Shown here one piece after another: positions 5,033 through 8,924 of a stretch of DNA of 8,924 bases. Made by a program: the position numbers and the translations under genes. Numbering within the stretch: the stretch's first letter is position 1; the number at the start of each line of letters is the position of its first letter. The notes beneath the pieces were generated by a model. That model saw only the letters and a list, made by a program, of their open reading frames with translations. It was not told the DNA's origin and ran no database searches. Origin of the DNA: Acidilobaceae archaeon (GTDB lineage Archaea; Thermoproteota; Thermoprotei_A; Sulfolobales; Acidilobaceae); contig JALWGG010000138.1 of assembly GCA_027013765.1 (NCBI GenBank), positions 2,594 to 11,517 of the forward strand, read 5' to 3'.

Positions 5033-6409
5033 TTGGCCCGGATATCACGTGTAATAGCGGAGTGGGTCCACAGCCTTAGTATAGGGGACGCGCCCGGGGA
5101 GGTTGTGGAGGAGGCTAAAAAGAGGTTCATAGACACGGTTGGAGTCGCGCTGGGAGCCTTCAACGAGGAGCCAGTCAGGATTGCAAGGGCGATAGCAGAG
5201 GGCACGGGCGGCGCTAGGGTACCTGCAACACTCTGGGGAACCGGGCTCAGGGTAGCTGCCGACCATGCGGCATTCGCCAACGGATGCGCGGCCAGATACT
5301 TCGACTTCAACGACACCTACCTAAGCAAGGAGGCGCTGCACCCGAGCGATATGATCCCCGCCCTTCTCGCTGCCGCCGAGATCGTGGATGCAGACGGCTC
5401 TAGGCTCCTTGAGGGGATTATAGCAGCGTATGAGGTTGTGGGGGCCCTGGCAGACTCCTACAGTGTCAGGTCTAGGGGCTGGGACCACACGGTATACATA
5501 AACATAGCGACAGCCGCTGGGGCAGGGAAAGTACTCGGGCTAGGCCTCGACGAGCTTGAGCAGGCAATAAACATAGCAACCAACACGAGCCTCGCACTCC
5601 GCCAGACCAGGGCAGGGGAGCTTAGCATGTGGAAGGGGTGCGCGGCAGCGCATGCAGCTAGGAATGGGCTATTCTCATCCCTCCTAGCCTGGAAGGGCAT
5701 GACTGGCCCGAGCCCAGTATTCGAGGGCGAGTTTGGATTCTTCAACGTAGCACTCTGCGGCGACGGCTTCGAGTTGGCGAGGCGGGGGGAGTGGAGGCTC
5801 CTGAAGACTAGCATCAAGTACTGGCCTGTCGAATACCACTCCATGAGCGCGGTGGAGGCGGCCCTCAAGATCAGGGAGGAGGCTGGCGAGCTGAGGCCGG
5901 AGGATATAGAGTCTGTAGAGGTCAGGACTTTCACGGTCTCATATAAGATAATCGTTAAGGACCCCGAGAAGTGGGACCCGAAGACTAGGGAGACTGCTGA
6001 CCACAGCCTTCCATACATAGTCGCGGCTGCCCTCCTCGACGGCAGGGTCTGGATAGATACATTCAAGCCGGAGAGGTTCCTGGCCCAGGATGTGAGGGCT
6101 GTGATGTCGAGGATGAAGATCGAGGTCGACCCGGAGTATGACAAGATCTATCCGGATGGGATAGGTAACAGGATCATTGTAAAGCTGAAGGATGGGAGGA
6201 GGCTGGAGGCCGAGAGCATATACCCGCCGGGCCACTTCAAGAACCCACTATCCAGGGAGGGCGTTGAGGAGAAGTTCCTCAAGGTTACTAAGGGCTATAT
6301 CAGCGAGCAGGATGCGAGGAGTTTCTTCAACGATGCATGGAACCTGGAAAAACTCGTTGACCCCGCCAGGCCTGTGAGGAGGCTGGTGGTTACCGGAACG
6401 CGTATCTAA
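5033..6409 (+). CDS. MmgE/PrpD family enzyme, probable 2-methylcitrate dehydratase
   Basis: A 458-residue member of the MmgE/PrpD family (2-methylcitrate dehydratase, cis-aconitate decarboxylase and relatives). Family signatures run through its length: RFIDTVGVALGAF (about 31-43), FDFNDTYLSKEALHPSDMIP with D91, D94 and H103 in the active-site region, SRGWDHTVYINIATAAGAGK with H152, RQTRAGELSMWKG, GMTGPSPVFEGEFGF, KYWPVEYHSMSAVEAAL and TADHSLPYIVAAALLDG. The GELSMWKG and TADHSLPY stretches are typical of the 2-methylcitrate dehydratase branch, so dehydration of 2-methylcitrate in propionate catabolism is the best guess. No methylcitrate synthase or lyase lies nearby, so the substrate is unproven. 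TTG 5033 is the only start that keeps the family N-terminus, since a TGA is immediately upstream in frame. The end overlaps the next, convergent gene by 20 nt. Confidence 0.9.
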   Translation: MARISRVIAEWVHSLSIGDAPGEVVEEAKKRFIDTVGVALGAFNEEPVRIARAIAEGTGGARVPATLWGTGLRVAADHAAFANGCAARYFDFNDTYLSKEALHPSDMIPALLAAAEIVDADGSRLLEGIIAAYEVVGALADSYSVRSRGWDHTVYINIATAAGAGKVLGLGLDELEQAINIATNTSLALRQTRAGELSMWKGCAAAHAARNGLFSSLLAWKGMTGPSPVFEGEFGFFNVALCGDGFELARRGEWRLLKTSIKYWPVEYHSMSAVEAALKIREEAGELRPEDIESVEVRTFTVSYKIIVKDPEKWDPKTRETADHSLPYIVAAALLDGRVWIDTFKPERFLAQDVRAVMSRMKIEVDPEYDKIYPDGIGNRIIVKLKDGRRLEAESIYPPGHFKNPLSREGVEEKFLKVTKGYISEQDARSFFNDAWNLEKLVDPARPVRRLVVTGTRI

Positions 6410-7640
6410 CCCCTATAAACCCTAGTATCAGGCCTGCTATGAATGCTATGACCTGCCTTAACCCAGCGTTCCTGGCATTGGCCTCAAGCTGGTCTACCCT
6501 ATTCTTTAACACATTCAACTCAGTCTTCCAGTAATCCTCGCACCCCTTACACTCCTCAAGCTTCTTATTCTTCTCCTCAAGGGTCTGTTGTAGGTTCTTC
6601 ACCCTCTCCCTGAGGCTATTCACGGTCTCGTTCAGGTCATTTATAATGTCCTGGTAGGCTGCTGCAGTCTTTATATCTGCTAGGACCTTCTCGTCTATCT
6701 CTATCACATCCTCCAGTATCCCTATCTCCGATAGTAGGAAGGGGTTTGCCTTGATGTATGTGAACGTCAGGGATATGTTTATTGATTCTCCGGGGCCTAG
6801 CTCGGGATCCCCATAGTCTAGTAGGAGGTTGAACGTCTCATTACTTGTATAGTTACCAGTGGATATCCCCCTGAACCCCTTAACGGCCTCTGCACCCGGC
6901 TCCACGCCTATGTATGCTATATACCTTATCCTTCCGTCAAGGCTTCTGAAGAGGAACACCTTGGATACATCCTGGGCGGGGGCGTCTACACTATCCACGA
7001 TACTAATGTTCCCACCGGTTCTGACAGCGTATCTCCATGTGGTGTCACCGTCATTGATCCTCACACCTATTACGGCACTCCCATTCCTCCCGGAGAGCAT
7101 CAGTGTATCGCTGGTCGGGTTTGTTATTGTTAGTGTATACTCTATTATGGGGGTCCAGGAGTGGAACGTGATTCTAGCAACTGCAGTGGCTGGCTTGATA
7201 TCCTCAAGCGCTGAGTCTCCGGGCTTCAGCTCGACGACTAGCTTCAGCGAGTCGTTGTATACAACCTCTACGCTCCAGTTACCCAGTGATAGGCTGCTGG
7301 GGTAATCCAGCGTGTATGTAAGGTTCCCTAGGCTCCTGGTATACTCTCCGCCCCCCGGACCCGTTGTGATGTCTATTAGGGGTATTGGTATCAGGTCGCC
7401 ATCCCTTAGCATGTCGACCTGGCTCCCGCCATCCTTCACCGCAAGCCTGGTTATCCCACCCTTATCCCCATCCAGTATCAGGCTATAGAACTCCGTCTCG
7501 ACCAGTATGGTATTGTTAGCCAGCTTATTCCAGGACAGCGCTGGCATCTCTGACTGCGATAACGCATTATACGGCAGGTACCCTGCTAGGAGTATGATCG
7601 CCAGTGCAAGTATCGCCGTGTGCCTCCGACCGCGCCCCAC
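6390..7640 (-). CDS. Secreted, membrane-anchored surface protein with a beta-rich domain, coiled coil and C-terminal anchor
   Basis: 416 residues, family not recognised. Architecture: signal peptide (basic MGRGRRH, hydrophobic core to about residue 24, likely cleavage near 26-30); a beta-rich ectodomain to about 325; a charged helical segment at about 330-393 with heptad-like leucines (LNETVNSLRERVKNLQQTL), predicted coiled coil; and a C-terminal hydrophobic anchor (about 394-413) ending in RYAFR. Ten N-x-S/T sites are seen, as expected for a glycosylated archaeal surface protein. A CKGC pair (C364, C367) interrupts the coil. The start of the ectodomain (ETEFYSLILDGDKGGITRLAV) and FHSWTPIIEYTLTITNPT resemble the periplasmic P1 domain of YidC, but no YidC insertase core is present. 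Signal, beta domains, coil and anchor together also recall the S-layer stalk protein SlaB. Both comparisons are inference. GTG 7640 has GAGGTG 7 nt upstream. Confidence 0.85.
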   Translation of the reverse strand: MGRGRRHTAILALAIILLAGYLPYNALSQSEMPALSWNKLANNTILVETEFYSLILDGDKGGITRLAVKDGGSQVDMLRDGDLIPIPLIDITTGPGGGEYTRSLGNLTYTLDYPSSLSLGNWSVEVVYNDSLKLVVELKPGDSALEDIKPATAVARITFHSWTPIIEYTLTITNPTSDTLMLSGRNGSAVIGVRINDGDTTWRYAVRTGGNISIVDSVDAPAQDVSKVFLFRSLDGRIRYIAYIGVEPGAEAVKGFRGISTGNYTSNETFNLLLDYGDPELGPGESINISLTFTYIKANPFLLSEIGILEDVIEIDEKVLADIKTAAAYQDIINDLNETVNSLRERVKNLQQTLEEKNKKLEECKGCEDYWKTELNVLKNRVDQLEANARNAGLRQVIAFIAGLILGFIGVRYAFR

Positions 7641-7647
7641 AACCTTG

Positions 7648-7653
7648 CACCTC
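7648..7653 (-). promoter_or_regulatory. Ribosome binding site of the surface protein gene
   Basis: GAGGTG on minus, 7 nt before the GTG at 7640. It matches the archaeal 16S anti-Shine-Dalgarno well and fixes the non-ATG start. Confidence 0.6.
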
Positions 7654-7675
7654 GGAGACCTGTAAGGTTTAAGAG

Positions 7676-7682
7676 TATTTTA
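7676..7682. promoter_or_regulatory. Shared TATA element between the surface protein and riboflavin kinase genes
   Basis: TATTTTA on plus and TAAAATA on minus. Its centre (7679) is 41 nt before the TTG at 7720 and 39 nt before the GTG at 7640, giving leaders of about 12-15 nt on both sides that just contain the ribosome binding sites (AGGTG at 7709-7713, GAGGTG at 7648-7653). A second AT-rich box at 7666-7673 could serve the minus gene, but would start transcription only about 3 nt before the GTG. Confidence 0.5.
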
Positions 7683-7719
7683 GATGTAACTACCCGCCAT
7701 ACCAGCACAGGTGCAGTGA

Positions 7720-8133
7720 TTGGAGGCAGAGTGGTGCGATAGTATAGAGGCCGTTGTATTCAGTGGCCGCCGGGAGGGGAGCTTCTATGTCAGCATATAC
7801 GCTAAGAACTTCCGCAAGGTCCTCGGATTCACTCCCTACCCCGGAACCCTTAATGCAAGGATCACTAGGAGGGATCATGTGGACCGGTATGTAGAGTGCC
7901 TGGCTAGGGCTAAGCAGGTCAGAGTGGAGCCCCCCAGGATCCCTGGAGCCCGTCTGGGAGGTGTTATTGTTTATAGGAGTATGATCATGGGGGTTGACGC
8001 GTGGATTGTTAGGCCCGATATAACCCATTACAAGAATGATGTTGTAGAGTTCATAGCGCCGGTATACCTTAGGAAGAGGCTTAACCTTGAGGATGGCAGT
8101 AAAATAACGTTTAGGCTGGCACTCAGGGTCTAG
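7720..8133 (+). CDS. ribK: CTP-dependent riboflavin kinase
   Basis: The archaeal enzyme (DUF120, EC 2.7.1.161) that phosphorylates riboflavin to FMN using CTP rather than ATP. At 137 residues it is the stand-alone form; some archaea fuse it to an N-terminal helix-turn-helix domain, which is lacking here. Motifs: SGRREGSFYVSIYA at 15-28 (the nucleotide loop region), LGFTPYPGTLNARI at 35-48, and VDAWIVRPDITHYKNDVVEFIAPVYLRKRLNLEDG in the C-terminal half, matching family members such as MJ0056. Oddly, the loop usually reads S-G-x-G-E-G, but here the middle glycine is arginine (R18). TTG 7720 follows an in-frame TGA and has AGGTG 6 nt upstream. It makes FMN for flavoenzymes such as the convergent neighbour, whose stop codon it overlaps in a shared CTAG. 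Confidence 0.93.
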   Translation: MEAEWCDSIEAVVFSGRREGSFYVSIYAKNFRKVLGFTPYPGTLNARITRRDHVDRYVECLARAKQVRVEPPRIPGARLGGVIVYRSMIMGVDAWIVRPDITHYKNDVVEFIAPVYLRKRLNLEDGSKITFRLALRV

Positions 8134-8924
8134 GCCTTGCGCGGCTTCTCCCCGAGGCTCCTCATCAACAGCCTAGCCGCCACTATCAGCGGGTCCCATA
8201 CGGGTGCCAGGGGCGGCGCGTATCCTATATCGCTGTGGAAGAGGTCCCATACCGTAGCCTTGGCTGTGAGGAGTGATGAAACCACGTTCACCCTCCATAA
8301 CACGGTCTCGGACCTGCCAACGGCTTGGGCACCCAGCAACAGGCCTGTCTCCTTGTCTGCTACCACCTTAAGATGGATCCTCTCCCCGCCTGGGATGTAT
8401 GCCGCCTTCGTCCTGCCCACTAGCTTAGCCTCTACAGGCTTAAACCCGGCCTTAACCGCCTCATTGTAGGATAAACCCGTCCTCGCCACCACCATGTTGA
8501 ATGTCTTGAATGTGCTGGTGCCCGTGCTCCCCAGGAATACAGCGTCTCTGCCGGCTATCACTGTACCCGCTATGTAACCCATCTTGTTGGCTACCTGCGC
8601 GAAGGGCCTCCAAACCCTCCTCCCGGTAACGATATCCACGCTCTCCACCGCGTCCCCCACAGCGTATACACCCTCTAGGCTTGTCCGGAGCCTCTCATCC
8701 ACCCAGATAGCCCCCGTCTCCCCTATCCTAGCCCCTATGCTCCTCGCCAGCCTTGTATCAGGCTCTATCCCAACCCCTATAATGAACATGTCGCCCTCCA
8801 CATCACCCTTCTCCGTCTCCACCGAGGTGATCCTCCCATCCCTAACCTTGAACCCCTTTACAGGCGCGTTGAGGGTTACCTTGACCCCGTTAGCCTCAAG
8901 CTCGCCCTGGAGGACCTCAGCCAG
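8130..8924 (-). CDS. FAD-dependent pyridine nucleotide-disulfide oxidoreductase (NADH oxidase / CoA-disulfide reductase-like), C-terminal part
   Basis: Partial gene: the reading frame is open to the window edge and gives the last 264 residues of a protein that is normally about 440-460 long. Features in order: the end of the NAD(P)H domain (ELEANGVKVTLNAPVKGF), GVGIEPDTRLARS, the second FAD motif YAVGDAVE (G90, D91 of the fragment), RPFAQVANKMGYIAG, and the dimerisation domain (GTSTFKTFNMVVARTGLSYNEAVKAGF through LLLGAQAVG), ending with HSDIGYAPPLAPVWDPLIVAARLL, which is typical of NADH oxidases and CoA-disulfide reductases (as in Pyrococcus). Probable roles are NAD(P)H-dependent reduction of CoA disulfide, polysulfide/S0 or oxygen. 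The redox cysteine (SxxxC) and first FAD motif are outside the window, so these cannot be separated. The tail (SLGEKPRKA) is basic. It is convergent with ribK, overlapping by 4 nt. Confidence 0.9.
   Translation of the reverse strand: MAEVLQGELEANGVKVTLNAPVKGFKVRDGRITSVETEKGDVEGDMFIIGVGIEPDTRLARSIGARIGETGAIWVDERLRTSLEGVYAVGDAVESVDIVTGRRVWRPFAQVANKMGYIAGTVIAGRDAVFLGSTGTSTFKTFNMVVARTGLSYNEAVKAGFKPVEAKLVGRTKAAYIPGGERIHLKVVADKETGLLLGAQAVGRSETVLWRVNVVSSLLTAKATVWDLFHSDIGYAPPLAPVWDPLIVAARLLMRSLGEKPRKA

Noticed and set aside
5458..6144. Long open frame of about 228 codons on minus, opposite the PrpD-like gene
   Set aside because: It is the complement of a gene with strong family motifs along its whole length. 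Its product is low-complexity, Ser/Leu-rich and has no ribosome binding site, as expected for antisense of AGG/CTN-rich coding DNA.
8273..8279. GTGATGA, a box C-like motif that could mark a C/D guide RNA
   Set aside because: No box D (CTGA) follows within about 60 bases, and the site lies inside the conserved oxidoreductase gene, so chance is the simplest reading.
8137..8469. Open frame of 110 codons on plus, opposite the oxidoreductase
   Set aside because: It mirrors the conserved C-terminal domain of the minus-strand gene, and no promoter or ribosome binding site precedes it.
1..8924. CRISPR array, insertion sequence, toxin-antitoxin pair or defence genes
   Set aside because: No spaced direct repeats, no transposase motifs or terminal inverted repeats, and every sizeable gene fits a housekeeping or cell-surface role or is a lone unknown. 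Codon use looks even across the window, with no sign of recent transfer.

Overview
The window looks like the chromosome of a hyperthermophilic crenarchaeon, most likely of the order Desulfurococcales (an Aeropyrum-, Hyperthermus- or Pyrolobus-like organism; I cannot name the species). The signs are archaea-only genes (CarS, aIF2-alpha, Nop10, CTP-dependent riboflavin kinase), moderately high GC, arginine written mostly as AGG and isoleucine as ATA, many GTG and TTG starts, TATA boxes with very short leaders, and almost no intergenic space. I count twelve protein genes, two of them cut by the window edges. I see no RNA gene, insertion sequence, CRISPR array or phage-like gene. No stretch over 300 bases lacks a gene; the longest gap is about 110 bases.

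Layout. At 1-182 (minus) is the start of a secreted protein resembling the archaeal S16/Lon-like serine protease family. A divergent operon at 268-1830 (plus) holds a winged-helix-like protein, a small RadA/RadB-like ATPase and CDP-archaeol synthase (carS), joined by overlaps. Abutting it tail to tail is the minus-strand pair aIF2-alpha and nop10 (2817 down to 1832); nop10 is only 58 codons and overlaps the aIF2-alpha stop by ATGA. Then come, alternating in strand, an orphan B12-fold radical SAM protein (2926-4461, plus), an unrecognised 163-residue protein (4433-4924, minus), a 2-methylcitrate-dehydratase-like MmgE/PrpD enzyme (5033-6409, plus), a large secreted, glycosylation-site-rich, coiled-coil, C-terminally anchored surface protein (6390-7640, minus), CTP-dependent riboflavin kinase (7720-8133, plus), and the C-terminal part of an FAD/NAD(P) disulfide-reductase-family enzyme (8130 to beyond 8924, minus).

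The genes are mainly housekeeping: membrane lipid synthesis, translation initiation, rRNA pseudouridylation, flavin synthesis and flavin use. The riboflavin kinase makes the precursor of the FAD used by its neighbour, but they are convergent and not one operon. The strand alternation gives four divergent control regions (about 183-267, 2818-2925, 4925-5032, 7641-7719) and four convergent junctions that overlap or nearly touch. In two divergent regions a single near-symmetric TATA element sits at the right distance (about 40 nt) from the starts on both sides, which suggests one shared core promoter. A perfect 12-bp palindrome at the predicted transcription start of the PrpD gene is the best operator candidate. 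The most novel-looking proteins are the surface protein (possible YidC-P1-like beta domain on an S-layer-stalk-like architecture), the unrecognised 163-residue protein and the orphan radical SAM enzyme. I did not find a clear new defence or mobile system.
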